A stretch of DNA of 42,077 bases from Paracoccus haematequi (lineage in GTDB: Bacteria; Pseudomonadota; Alphaproteobacteria; Rhodobacterales; Rhodobacteraceae). Under the pieces are notes generated by a model. The model ran no database searches, was not told where the DNA came from, and was given only the letters and a program-made list of their open reading frames with translations. Positions 32,374-42,077 of the stretch are shown in pieces (the stretch's first letter is position 1; every line of letters starts with the position of its first letter). The position numbers and the translations under genes were made by a program. The stretch covers positions 1-42,077 of the forward strand of contig NZ_UZWE01000072.1 in assembly GCF_900631945.1 (NCBI RefSeq), given 5' to 3'.

Positions 32374-32402
32374 TTGACAGAGCGCGTGCGGTTTGTGAAT
32401 AT
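32374..32402 (+). promoter_or_regulatory. Sigma-70 promoter of smoEFGKS-mtlK
   Basis: A consensus -35 TTGACA (32374-32379), a 17-base spacer and GAATAT (32397-32402) as -10 make up the site. It is the best sigma-70 match seen in the window and sits between the two operator-like repeats, about 45 bases upstream of the smoE start codon. Confidence 0.7.
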
Positions 32403-32423
32403 TTGCCCGTCGATGTGGCAAAT
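32401..32423. promoter_or_regulatory. Downstream operator candidate overlapping the smo promoter
   Basis: ATTTGCC (32401-32407) and GGCAAAT (32417-32423) are perfect inverted arms separated by 9 bases. The site overlaps the -10 element and the likely transcription start, a position suited to repression. The half-sites match those at 32359-32371; the two centres are about 47 bp apart, which would allow looping or cooperative binding. Confidence 0.55.
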
Positions 32424-32447
32424 GCCCAAACGACAAGGGAGGATAGC

Positions 32448-33770
32448 ATGACCATCACTCTTCGCGCCCTGCTGGGTGGGACGGCGCTGTGCGCCACCGC
32501 CGGCATCGCGGGCGCGCAGGACAACGTGACCCTGACCGTCGCCACGGTGAACAACGGCGACATGATCCGGATGCAGGGCCTGACCAGCGAATTCACCGCA
32601 GCCAATCCCGGCATCACCGTCGAATGGGTAACGCTTGAGGAAAACATCCTGCGCGAGCGGGTCACCACCGACATCGCCACGCAGGGCGGGCAGTACGACG
32701 TGCTGACCATCGGCACCTACGAGGTTCCGATCTGGGCCAAGCAGAACTGGCTGGTGCCGCTGGAATTCGACGACGCCTACGGGGTGGACGACCTGATCCC
32801 GGCCGTGCGGGACGCGCTGTCGGTGGACGGCAGGCTGTATGCCGCGCCCTTCTATGCCGAATCGGCGATGGTGATGTACCGCACCGACCTTGCCGAGGCC
32901 GCCGGGGTAAAGATCCCCGAAAATCCGACCTGGACCGACATCATGACCGCCGCCAAGGCGATGACCGACAAGTCCAAGGAACAATACGGCATCTGCCTGC
33001 GCGGCAAGCCCGGCTGGGGCGAGAACATGGCCTTCCTGACCGCCATGGCCAACAGCTATGGCGCGCGGTGGTTCGACACCGACTGGAAACCCCAGTTCGA
33101 CAGCCCCGAATGGCAGGCCACGCTGACCGATTACCTGACGATGATGAACGAATACGGCCCTCCCGGCGCGTCGTCGAACGGCTTCAACGAAAACCTGTCG
33201 CTGTTCCAGCAGGGCAAGTGCGGCATCTGGATCGACGCCACCGTCGCCGCCAGCTTCGTGACCGACCCCGAGGACTCGACGGTCGCCGACAAGGTGGGCT
33301 TCGCCAAGTTTCCCAACAAGGACGGCGTGGACAACCACGGCAACTGGCTGTGGGCCTGGAACCTGGCGATACCGGCCTCGTCGGACGCGCAGGACGCGGC
33401 CAAGACCTTCATCGCCTGGGCCACGTCCAAGGGCTATACGGACCTGGTCGCCAGCAAGGAAGGCTGGCGCGCGGCGCCTCCGGGCACCCGGACCTCGCTT
33501 TACGAGAACCCTGAATACCAGAAAGAGGCGCCCTTCGCGGCGATGACCCTGACGGCGATCAACGCGGCCAATACGCAGAAATCCTCGGTCCAGGACATTC
33601 CCTATACCGGCGGGCAATTCGTGGCGATCCCGGAGTTCCAGGGGATCGGGACCGCCGTGGGGCAGCAGTTCTCGGCGGCCTTGGCGGGGCAGGCTTCGGC
33701 GGCTGATGCCCTGGCCGCCGCGCAGGCCAACACCACGCGCGAGATGACGCGGGCCGGCTATATCAAGTGA
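32448..33770 (+). CDS. smoE: Polyol ABC transporter substrate-binding protein SmoE
   Basis: The 440-aa periplasmic solute-binding protein of family 1 captures sorbitol and mannitol for the SmoFG permease. A Sec signal peptide (about 1-23, cut after GIAGA) precedes the mature start QDNVTLTVATV. YDVLTIGTYEVPIW, AKQNWLVPL and MYRTDLAEAAGVKIPENPTW are typical of the Rhodobacter SmoE family, as is the length. ATG 32448 has an ideal GGGAGG box 5 bases upstream; longer frames would include the promoter and operator. It is the first structural gene of the operon. A stable hairpin follows its stop and may raise its expression over the permeases. Confidence 0.93.
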   Translation: MTITLRALLGGTALCATAGIAGAQDNVTLTVATVNNGDMIRMQGLTSEFTAANPGITVEWVTLEENILRERVTTDIATQGGQYDVLTIGTYEVPIWAKQNWLVPLEFDDAYGVDDLIPAVRDALSVDGRLYAAPFYAESAMVMYRTDLAEAAGVKIPENPTWTDIMTAAKAMTDKSKEQYGICLRGKPGWGENMAFLTAMANSYGARWFDTDWKPQFDSPEWQATLTDYLTMMNEYGPPGASSNGFNENLSLFQQGKCGIWIDATVAASFVTDPEDSTVADKVGFAKFPNKDGVDNHGNWLWAWNLAIPASSDAQDAAKTFIAWATSKGYTDLVASKEGWRAAPPGTRTSLYENPEYQKEAPFAAMTLTAINAANTQKSSVQDIPYTGGQFVAIPEFQGIGTAVGQQFSAALAGQASAADALAAAQANTTREMTRAGYIK

Positions 33771-33778
33771 CGCATGAC

Positions 33779-33808
33779 CCGCGCCGCCTGGGGAACCGGG
33801 CGGCGCGG
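33779..33808 (+). promoter_or_regulatory. Intercistronic GC-rich hairpin between smoE and smoF
   Basis: CCGCGCCGCC (33779-33788) pairs perfectly with GGCGGCGCGG (33799-33808) across a 10-base loop. No T-run follows, so it is not a full terminator. In binding-protein operons such a stem commonly protects the upstream mRNA from 3' decay, giving more binding protein than permease. It lies in the 87-base gap, the largest inside this operon. Confidence 0.65.
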
Positions 33809-33857
33809 ATCCGGGGGGCGCGCCTGTCGCGCCTGGGAGGATAGAGGAGTTTCGGCC

Positions 33858-34727
33858 ATGGCCACTCGCCAGACCCAGGGGCTTGCGCGGCTGATGCGCG
33901 CGCCCGCCATCATCCTGCTGTTTCTGTGGATGATCGTGCCGCTGGGCATGACGCTGTACTATTCGTTCCTGAACTACAATCTGCTCAATCCCGGCATGAC
34001 CAGTTGGGCGGGCTGGTTCAACTATCAGTATTTCTACAGCGATCCGGCCTTTTTCGCGGCCATCTGGAATACGCTGGTGCTGGTGCTGGGGGTGCTGGCG
34101 ATCACCGTGATCGGCGGGATCGCCATCGCCATGCTGATCGACAAGCCGATCTGGGGGCAGGGGATCGTGCGGATCCTGGTGATCAGCCCGTTCTTCGTCA
34201 TGCCGCCGGTGGCCGCGCTGATCTGGAAGAACATGATCATGCACCCGTCCTATGGGGTGCTGGCCGACATCGCCCGGTTCTTCGGCGCCAGTCCGGTGGA
34301 CTGGTTCGCGCAATATCCGCTGACCTCGATCATCCTGATCGTCGCCTGGCAATGGCTGCCCTTCGCGACGCTGATCCTGCTGACCGCGCTGCAATCGCTG
34401 GACACCGAGCAGATGGAGGCGGCCGAGATGGACGGCGCCCCCGCCCATGCCCGGTTCCTGTACCTGGTGCTGCCGCACATGGCGCGCGCGATCACCGTGG
34501 TGATCCTGATCCAGACGATCTTCCTGCTGGGCATCTATGCCGAGATCCTGGTGACGACCAATGGCGGTCCGGGCTTCGCCTCGACCAACCTGACCTTCCT
34601 GATCTATCGCGCCGCGCGGCTGAACTTCGACATCGGCGGGGCGGCGGCGGGGGGCATCATCGCCGTGATCCTGGCCAACCTCGTCGCGATCTTCCTGATG
34701 CGCGCCGTCGGCCGCAACCTGGACTGA
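33858..34727 (+). CDS. smoF: Polyol ABC transporter permease SmoF
   Basis: The 289-aa inner-membrane permease of the MalF/UgpA class has six hydrophobic segments, the first being AIILLFLWMIVPLGMTLYY. The cytoplasmic coupling motif is EAAEMDGAPAHARFLYLVLP, the EAA loop that docks on the ATPase. ATG 33858 is chosen for its GAGGAG box 8 bases upstream; the open frame reaches back to 33774 through the hairpin region. It pairs with SmoG to form the translocation pore for sorbitol and mannitol. Confidence 0.93.
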   Translation: MATRQTQGLARLMRAPAIILLFLWMIVPLGMTLYYSFLNYNLLNPGMTSWAGWFNYQYFYSDPAFFAAIWNTLVLVLGVLAITVIGGIAIAMLIDKPIWGQGIVRILVISPFFVMPPVAALIWKNMIMHPSYGVLADIARFFGASPVDWFAQYPLTSIILIVAWQWLPFATLILLTALQSLDTEQMEAAEMDGAPAHARFLYLVLPHMARAITVVILIQTIFLLGIYAEILVTTNGGPGFASTNLTFLIYRAARLNFDIGGAAAGGIIAVILANLVAIFLMRAVGRNLD

Positions 34728-34737
34728 GGGGGAACAC

Positions 34738-35562
<825 letters not shown>

Positions 35563-35572
35563 GGGGAACGAC

Positions 35573-36573
<1,001 letters not shown>

Positions 36574-36574
<1 letters not shown>

Positions 36575-37347
36575 TGCGACGACTGGACGGCAAGCGCGCG
36601 CTGATCACCGGCGCGGCGCGCGGCATCGGGCTGGAATTCGCCCGCGCCTATCTGGCCGAAGGCGCCCGCGTGGCGATCTGCGACATCAACATCGACGCGG
36701 CGCGCCAGGCGGCGGAGGGCCTGGGCGAAGGCGCCATCGCCGTGCGGCTGGACGTGACCGACCAGTCCTCGATCGACGCCTGCGTGGCCGAGGTCGAAGG
36801 GGCCTTCGGCGGCATCGACATCCTGGTCAACAACGCCGCCCTGTTCACCGCCGCGCCCATCGTGGAAATCACCCGCGCCGATTACGACCGCATCTTCGCG
36901 GTCAACGTGTCGGGTACGCTGTTCATGATGCAGGCCGTCGCGCGCGGCATGATCCAGCGCGGGCAGGGCGGGAAGATCATCAACATGGCCTCTCAGGCCG
37001 GTCGTCGCGGCGAGGCTCTGGTGGCCGTCTATTGCGCCAGCAAGGCCGCCGTCATCAGCCTGACGCAATCGGCGGGGCTGAACCTGATCGCGCACGGCAT
37101 CAACGTGAACGCCATCGCGCCCGGCGTGGTGGATGGCGAACATTGGGACGGCGTGGACGCCTTCTTCGCCAAATATGAAGGCAAGGCCCCCGGCCAGAAG
37201 AAGCGCGAGGTCGGCGAGGCCGTCCCCTTCGGCCGCATGGGCACCGCCGCCGACCTGACCGGCATGGCGATCTTCCTGGCCTCGTCCGAGGCCGAATACA
37301 TCGTCGCCCAGACCTACAACGTCGACGGCGGCAACTGGATGAGCTGA
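36574..37347 (+). CDS. smoS: Sorbitol dehydrogenase (SDR family) SmoS
   Basis: The 257-aa NAD-dependent short-chain dehydrogenase oxidises D-glucitol to D-fructose; the family also accepts galactitol and L-iditol. The cofactor motif is TGAARGIG (12-19), NNAA sits at 86-89, and the catalytic residues are Asn111, Ser140, Tyr153 and Lys157 (in YCASK). The C-terminal NVDGGNWMS is characteristic. The length matches Rhodobacter SmoS. ATG 36574 overlaps the smoK stop by one base, so translation is coupled. It is cytoplasmic and probably tetrameric, as known for the family. Confidence 0.93.
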
Positions 37348-37376
37348 GGCTTGTCCCCCAGAAGAAAGGTTCGGCC

Positions 37377-38849
37377 ATGGCCGTCTCATTGAACGCATCC
37401 GCCTTTGCAGACCTGCCCGATACCGTGGGCCGCCCCGGATACGACCGCGCGGCGCTGCGCCCCGGAATCCTTCATGTCGGCGTCGGGAACTTTCACCGCG
37501 CGCATATGGCCTATTACCTGGACCGCCTGTTCGACATGGACGCGGGGCAGGACTGGGCGCTGATCGGCGCGGGTGTGCGGCCCGGCGATGCGGCGATGCG
37601 CGACCGGCTTGCCGCGCAGGACTGGCTGACCACGGTGGTCGAACTGGATCCGAACGGGCTGAGCGCCCGCGTGATCGGGTCGATGATCGACTTCGTGCCG
37701 GTCGATCCGCAGGCGGTCATAGCCGCCATGGCCGACCCGGCGATCCGCATCGTGTCGCTGACCATCACCGAGGGCGGGTATTACGTCGACGCCAAGACCG
37801 ACGGCTTCGACGCCGCCCATCCCGATATCGCCCATGACGCGGCCAATCCCGAGGCGCCGAAGACGGTCTTCGGCATGATCCTGGCCGCGCTGCGGCGCAG
37901 GCGGGATGCCGGGATCGAGCCTTTCACGGTGATGTCCTGCGACAACCTGCCCGAAAACGGCCATGTCTGCGCGCGCACGGTGACGGAACTGGCGCAACTG
38001 TCCGACCCCGATCTGGCCGAATGGGTCCGGCGCAAGGTGGCGTTCCCCAATTCCATGGTCGACTGCATCACCCCGGCCACCTCGGACCGCGAACGCGCCC
38101 TGGTCCGCGACCGCTTCGGCATCGCCGACGCAGCCCCCGTGGTCTGCGAGCCGTTCCGCCAATGGGTGCTGGAGGATCACTTCCCCCAGGGCCGCCCGCC
38201 GTTGGAAAAGGTTGGCGCCGAATTCGTGGCCGATGTCAGCAAGCATGAACTGATGAAGCTGCGGATCCTGAACGGCGGGCACGCGGCCATCGCCTATCCC
38301 TCGGCGCTGCTGGGCCATCACTTCGTCCACGACGCCATGGCCGACCCGCAAATCGCCGCCTGGCTGCGCGCGGTCGAGGAACGAGAGATCATTCCGACCC
38401 TGCAACCGATCCCCGGCGTCAGCTATGACGATTACCTGGATCTGATCGTCAGCCGCTTCGCCAACCCCGAGGTAGGCGATACGATCCCTCGCCTGTGTCT
38501 GGACGGGTCGAACCGGCAGCCGAAATTCATCCTGCCGACGCTGGCCGACGCGCTGAAATCCGACGCGGTTATCGACGGCCTGGCGCAAGAGGTCGCCTTC
38601 TGGTGCCGCTATTGCGAGCGCACCGATGAGGCGGGAAACCCGATCGCGCCCAATGACGACAACAGCGACACGCTGCGCGACCATGCCCTCGCCGCGCGCC
38701 GCGACCCGCTGGCCTTTCTGGCGAACGAGACGGTGTTCGGCCCGCTTGCCGCCAATCCGCGCTTCCAGGAAGCCTTCGCCCGCAGGCTGAAGATCGTGCA
38801 GGATCAGGGCGTGCGCGCCGCCATCGACAGCTATCTGTCGGGCAAGTGA
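37377..38849 (+). CDS. mtlK: Mannitol 2-dehydrogenase MtlK
   Basis: The 490-aa polyol-specific long-chain dehydrogenase converts D-mannitol to D-fructose with NAD. The family catalytic motif K-x4-N-xx-H is present as KLRILNGGH, residues 294-302 (Lys294, Asn299, His302). The N-terminal GVGNFHRAHMAYYLDRL is typical of the family, and the dinucleotide-binding domain follows. AAAGG lies 10 bases before ATG 37377. It is the last gene of the polyol operon and is followed at once by a terminator. No fructokinase or xylulokinase gene, common in the Rhodobacter version, is present here. Confidence 0.95.
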   Translation: MAVSLNASAFADLPDTVGRPGYDRAALRPGILHVGVGNFHRAHMAYYLDRLFDMDAGQDWALIGAGVRPGDAAMRDRLAAQDWLTTVVELDPNGLSARVIGSMIDFVPVDPQAVIAAMADPAIRIVSLTITEGGYYVDAKTDGFDAAHPDIAHDAANPEAPKTVFGMILAALRRRRDAGIEPFTVMSCDNLPENGHVCARTVTELAQLSDPDLAEWVRRKVAFPNSMVDCITPATSDRERALVRDRFGIADAAPVVCEPFRQWVLEDHFPQGRPPLEKVGAEFVADVSKHELMKLRILNGGHAAIAYPSALLGHHFVHDAMADPQIAAWLRAVEEREIIPTLQPIPGVSYDDYLDLIVSRFANPEVGDTIPRLCLDGSNRQPKFILPTLADALKSDAVIDGLAQEVAFWCRYCERTDEAGNPIAPNDDNSDTLRDHALAARRDPLAFLANETVFGPLAANPRFQEAFARRLKIVQDQGVRAAIDSYLSGK

Positions 38850-38880
38850 AAAAAAACCGGCCCGTAGGGGGCCGGTTCTT
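38849..38880. terminator. Bidirectional intrinsic terminator between mtlK and the yjbF-type gene
   Basis: The stem AACCGGCCC (38855-38863) pairs with GGGCCGGTT (38869-38877) across a 5-base loop. An A-tract (38849-38856) precedes it and a short T-run follows. It therefore works strongly for the leftward transcript and adequately for the rightward one. It lies between convergent genes, immediately after the mtlK stop. Confidence 0.85.
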
Positions 38881-38900
38881 CGTCGATCACGGTCGTCGTT

Positions 38901-39554
38901 TCAGTTCCGCAGCGTCTGGATCGTGACATAGCCCAGGGCCGGGCCGACCCATTGGCGCGACACCGGGATCTGGCCGCCCTGCACCATATAGCTGTTCTGG
39001 AAGCTGGCGCCATGGCCTTGGCAGGATTCCACGATCACGCCGGGGCGGGGGCCTGCGCCCACGGTGCAGGCGAACTGCAAGGGCCGTTCCACCCCGTCGC
39101 CCGCGAAATAGCGCATGACGCGCGTGCCGCTGCCCGAACCGCCCGCGCGGATCAGCCCTTCGGTTCCCGGCTCGGCGACCGACAGGTCGTTGCCCAGCCC
39201 GCGTGTGCCGACCAGCATTCCGTTCCGCAGGATCACCGCTTCTTCGGACGGGGTCATGAAGGTGCGCATGGCGCCGTTCTGGCCTGTCATCGCCATGACC
39301 TGCGTGCGGCCCAGGTTCTCGAAGCCGACCTGAATCAGCGGACCGGGATTGACGCGCAGCGCCTCGGCCGCCGCTTCCTGAGGGGATTTCGCGGAGGCGG
39401 CGGGCTGGTCGGCCGCGCGGCGTTCGGCGGCGATCTGGCCCGCCGTCTGGGCCAGCGCGCCGAAGGGTCCGGCGTTTTCGCTGTCGTTGCCGCATCCCGC
39501 CAGCCCGGCCAGCAGGGATGCCGCCAGCGTGATCTTCGTGACGCCGTTCATCAT
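38901..39554 (-). CDS. YjbF/GfcB-family outer-membrane lipoprotein
   Basis: The 217-aa protein has a lipoprotein signal peptide: MMNGVTKITLAASLLAG with lipobox LAGC and lipidated Cys21. The mature part, with LIQVGFENLGRTQVMAM, RNGMLVGTRGLGNDLSVAE and RYFAGDG, matches the YjbF/GfcB family linked to group 4 capsule and exopolysaccharide export. An Ala-rich stretch (about 35-70) follows the anchor. ATG 39554, overlapping the YjbH stop in ATGATGA, or the next Met at 39551, is the start; GGAGG lies 8-11 bases upstream. It probably acts at the outer membrane with the YjbH-type protein encoded just before it. Confidence 0.85.
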   Translation of the reverse strand: MMNGVTKITLAASLLAGLAGCGNDSENAGPFGALAQTAGQIAAERRAADQPAASAKSPQEAAAEALRVNPGPLIQVGFENLGRTQVMAMTGQNGAMRTFMTPSEEAVILRNGMLVGTRGLGNDLSVAEPGTEGLIRAGGSGSGTRVMRYFAGDGVERPLQFACTVGAGPRPGVIVESCQGHGASFQNSYMVQGGQIPVSRQWVGPALGYVTIQTLRN

Positions 39555-41737
39555 CGCCAGAACCTCCCCCAGCCTTCATAGAGTTTGACGGAATGACTGT
39601 CCCGGACATGGTCGTACAGCCGGTCGCGGACGTTCAATTGCGCCCCGCCGTCGCGCGACAACGACCGCAGGTCGGCGCTGACGCGTTCGCGCGACGGCTG
39701 GCCGGTCACCCAACCCAGGGGGATCGACAGCGTGACGCCCTTGTCGAAGCTGCCCTCGCCGAATTCCTCGGCCGACAGGTCGGTCTTGGTCGCATAGGCC
39801 CCGATCCGCCAGCCGTTCGCGAATTCGCGCGTCAGCGTGACGGTCGCGCCCTTGTCGCCCGCCAGATACTTGCCGACATCAAGCTGCGCCGTGAACCCCT
39901 GGGCAAATTCGTAATAGGCCGAGACATGGCCCATCGTCACCTCATAGTCGCGGAAATCGAACAGCTGGTCGAAGTCGCGCTTCTTCACGCGGTTGATTTC
40001 CGCGCCAAGGGCAAAGGCCGAATTGGCGGGTTTCCACAGCACCTCGGTCGAGACGCCGCCATAGGCGCGTTCCAGAAGACCGGCGGTGACGCGGGTATAG
40101 ACCGCGGGCGCGGGCTTGGCATACCAGCCCAGCGTCAGTTCCGGGATCACCAGGTCGTTGTTTCCGGTATACATGCGCGTGTCCGACCGCACCCGCGGCA
40201 CGCCCTGGGGCGTGGTTTCCAGGGCGGGGTTAGCCTCGTATTCGCCGGGCGTGTAGTGTTCGCCCCGCCGTCCGGGAATGCCGGGGCCGCGCTGGTCGAT
40301 GTTGCCGAAGGCGCGCTGGCGCAGGGCGCCGGTCAGGATCAGGCCGGGCGCGATCTCATAGCTGGCGCGCGCCTCGGCGCCGACCTCGTGGGTCACGCCG
40401 TCCTCGGCGCTGAAGATGCCCAGGTCGACATAGGGCTTGATCGACCAGCGAAAGCGCGGATAGACGCCCTCGCTGCGCACCAGCCCCGGCGCGCCTGCGG
40501 GCGCGTCCGACAGCGCGGATGCGGCGGCTATCTGCCCGGCCTCGGTGTTTTCCAGCCGCTCCACATCCGACCGGCGCACAGTGACCGAGGATGTCGGCAC
40601 CCCGTCGGCGGTCGAGGTGATCACGAAGGTCTCGACCGAGGGGGGCAGGGCGCGGGTCATCAGCCGCGCGGTGCGGCCGATGGCCTCGGCCTGGCTGATG
40701 TAGCGCCCGTTGCGCAGCCGGACCTCGGCCCGGTTGGCCGTCAGCGCCATGCTTTCCAGGGTCTGGCCTTCCTTGCGCATCGCATCGCCAAGCGCGGTCT
40801 GGATCGCGGGCTGCGCGGTCGGATCCTGCGCCCAGCTGCCCGACCAGCCCTCGGGATCGGCTTGCGGCGCCGGGCGCGGGCGCACCGGGGCCGGGGCCTT
40901 TTCCAGGCCCGAGGGATAGGTCGCCTCGCGCTGGTTTAGGGCGATGGAGAACTGCGCCCCGAAGGTGTTGCCGCCGATGGTGTAAAGCCCGACCTCGTAA
41001 TTGCCGCCAAAGCGGTAGAAGGCGGCAAGGTTCAGGTTGCTGTCGGGTTCCTCGCCCTGCTGGAAGACCGCGCCGTTGCTGTATTTCGCGATATAGTCGT
41101 TGTTCGAGTATTCCGCGACCAGATTCAGCCGGTCGTTGACCTGCCAGCTGACCGAGGCGAAGGGCCGGGCGCCGCCCCGGAACCACTGGTCCAGATTGGG
41201 CGTGCCGCCCTCGTCGTTGCTGTCGATGGTGCGCGGCTTGCCCGCCAGCGCGCCCCAGCCAAGGCCGGCGGACACGCGGACCGAAGGCGTCACCGTCCTG
41301 GTGGCGACGATGTATTCGCCCGAATAGACGCCGGTGCCCAGGAAGTCCTGCAAGCCCACCGCGACCGCCGGACGCCAGCCTTGTTCGTCCAGAACCTGCC
41401 AGCGCAGATCGGCCGAGCGGTCCGAGATATAGCCGTCGTTTCGGTAGTCGTTGATGCCTTCCACGCGCGAATACCGCAGGACCGCCGTCAGCTTCGGAAG
41501 CGCCTGGAACACCACGCTGCTGCGGCGGCCGTAATCCGACCAGGACACCGTCGCGCCCAGCGTGCCGTCCGGCAAGGTTTCGGCCGTCGGCGTGTCGATG
41601 CCGCCCGCCAGGCCATAGGTGGACATGTTCCGCGCATACAGCGGATCGGCCACGGCGGTGGTGCCGGCCGACCCCAGCACCAGGGCCACCGGCAGGGTTG
41701 TCGCCATCAGGCGTCGGATAAGGGGGGATCGGCGCAT
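39551..41737 (-). CDS. YjbH/GfcD-family outer-membrane exopolysaccharide protein
   Basis: The 728-aa protein has a Sec signal peptide (1-30, RRSPLIRRLMATTLPVALVL then AVA). The mature N-terminus DPLYARNMSTYGLAGGIDTP and DGTLGATVSWSDYGRRSSV are hallmarks of the YjbH family. Many alternating beta strands in both halves suggest an outer-membrane barrel or paired barrels. The central part (about 280-420) with periplasmic character includes a Pro-rich linker. ATG 41737 is chosen because the signal peptide starts there and GAGGA lies 8 bases upstream; the in-frame ATG at 41857 would put 40 non-signal residues in front. It is probably involved in secreting an extracellular polysaccharide, together with the lipoprotein gene that follows. 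Confidence 0.88.
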   Translation of the reverse strand: MRRSPLIRRLMATTLPVALVLGSAGTTAVADPLYARNMSTYGLAGGIDTPTAETLPDGTLGATVSWSDYGRRSSVVFQALPKLTAVLRYSRVEGINDYRNDGYISDRSADLRWQVLDEQGWRPAVAVGLQDFLGTGVYSGEYIVATRTVTPSVRVSAGLGWGALAGKPRTIDSNDEGGTPNLDQWFRGGARPFASVSWQVNDRLNLVAEYSNNDYIAKYSNGAVFQQGEEPDSNLNLAAFYRFGGNYEVGLYTIGGNTFGAQFSIALNQREATYPSGLEKAPAPVRPRPAPQADPEGWSGSWAQDPTAQPAIQTALGDAMRKEGQTLESMALTANRAEVRLRNGRYISQAEAIGRTARLMTRALPPSVETFVITSTADGVPTSSVTVRRSDVERLENTEAGQIAAASALSDAPAGAPGLVRSEGVYPRFRWSIKPYVDLGIFSAEDGVTHEVGAEARASYEIAPGLILTGALRQRAFGNIDQRGPGIPGRRGEHYTPGEYEANPALETTPQGVPRVRSDTRMYTGNNDLVIPELTLGWYAKPAPAVYTRVTAGLLERAYGGVSTEVLWKPANSAFALGAEINRVKKRDFDQLFDFRDYEVTMGHVSAYYEFAQGFTAQLDVGKYLAGDKGATVTLTREFANGWRIGAYATKTDLSAEEFGEGSFDKGVTLSIPLGWVTGQPSRERVSADLRSLSRDGGAQLNVRDRLYDHVRDSHSVKLYEGWGRFWR

Positions 41738-41853
41738 GGCGTGTCCTCGTTTCGGCTTTGGCCGGATCATAGACGGCAAACCGCCCCGCCGACAGCCCGC
41801 CGCGCACCAGGCTTTGCCGGGTGCGGCATGGCTGCCGCAGGGCGGCCGGGTCG

Positions 41854-42077
41854 TCATTCGGCGGGTTCGGGGGGCGTCGGCGTCGCTGATTCCGAGGCCG
41901 CGCCGGTCGATCCTGCGGGCGGCAGGGTGCGCAGTTCGGGGACGATCGGGGCGGATGCCCCGGTTTCCGCAGCCGGGGAGGCGGGTGCGGAGTCCGGCGT
42001 GGCTGCCGCCGCGGGCGGCGGAGGCAGGTCGCCGGTGCCCTCGGATGCCGGGGCGGGGGTCGCTGCGGGCGCCGGGG
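41854..42077 (-). CDS. C-terminal end of a Pro/Ala-rich protein, truncated by the window edge
   Basis: A frame open from the window end to TGA at 41854-41856 encodes about 74 residues rich in Pro, Ala, Ser, Thr and Glu (for example TPTPPEPAE at the end). Such low-complexity tails are common in secreted or envelope proteins. It would be the gene upstream of the YjbH gene in the same direction, 116 bases before its start, and so perhaps another exopolysaccharide-export component. Openness alone is weak evidence in GC-rich DNA, so this is tentative. Confidence 0.4.
   Translation of the reverse strand, partial: PAPAATPAPASEGTGDLPPPPAAAATPDSAPASPAAETGASAPIVPELRTLPPAGSTGAASESATPTPPEPAE

Noticed and set aside
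41738..41857. Longer YjbH start at ATG 41857, overlapping the upstream stop
   Set aside because: It would place 40 Cys/Gly/Arg-rich residues before a clear signal peptide. ATG 41737 has a good ribosome binding site and begins the signal peptide exactly.

Overview
The window is GC-rich, gene-dense DNA of an alphaproteobacterium, most likely a Paracoccus-like member of the Rhodobacterales. The evidence is a complete Rhodobacter-type sorbitol/mannitol operon, a zeaxanthin gene cluster, a UPF0314/DUF2585 membrane protein, and YjbF/YjbH exopolysaccharide proteins. I see no tRNA, rRNA, CRISPR array or intact insertion sequence.

Region 1 (about 185-20975, all on the minus strand, read from high to low coordinates) is a tightly packed 11-gene unit. 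Junctions are either 4-base stop/start overlaps or gaps of 9-22 bases. It starts with four large paralogous beta-rich proteins (745, 761, 789 and 816 aa). A phospholipase D superfamily protein, a 225-aa orphan, a fifth paralogue (756 aa) and a divergent relative (756 aa) follow. Next is a 692-aa protein whose N-terminal half looks like the squalene-cyclase alpha/alpha toroid and whose C-terminal half resembles aromatic (DMATS/ABBA) prenyltransferases. The last two genes are a Tat-exported tyrosinase and a trypsin/V8-like serine protease. I recognise no named system with this composition, and it is the strongest candidate for something undescribed.

Region 2 (20976-22723) is a 385-base, partly AT-rich intergenic stretch followed by two overlapping DUF2382 (YsnF-type) stress genes. 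Upstream of them lies a match to the alphaproteobacterial general-stress sigma factor EcfG promoter (GGAAC-N16-CGTT). A terminator closes the pair.

Region 3 (22727-30577) is a carotenoid cluster: type 2 isopentenyl diphosphate isomerase (minus); crtE and crtZ (plus); crtB, crtI and crtY (minus); a DUF2585 gene (plus); and crtX (minus). The enzymes lead from IPP/DMAPP through GGPP, phytoene, lycopene and beta-carotene to zeaxanthin. No crtW ketolase is present. crtX, for zeaxanthin glucosylation, appears broken by an internal deletion with a frameshift. Gene order (crtZ convergent with crtB) and sequence details of CrtZ and CrtE look closer to Pantoea than to the usual Paracoccus crtWZYIB layout.

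Region 4 (30680-38849) is a polyol catabolic unit: a HAD phosphatase, a SorC/DeoR-type regulator, then the smoEFGK ABC transporter, sorbitol dehydrogenase smoS and mannitol 2-dehydrogenase mtlK. A good sigma-70 promoter flanked by two TTTGCC/GGCAAA inverted repeats lies before smoE. A GC-rich hairpin separates the binding-protein gene from the permeases. A bidirectional terminator ends the unit.

Region 5 (38901-42077, minus) carries a YjbF/GfcB-type lipoprotein, a YjbH/GfcD-type outer-membrane protein, and the Pro/Ala-rich C-terminal end of a further reading frame that runs off the window.
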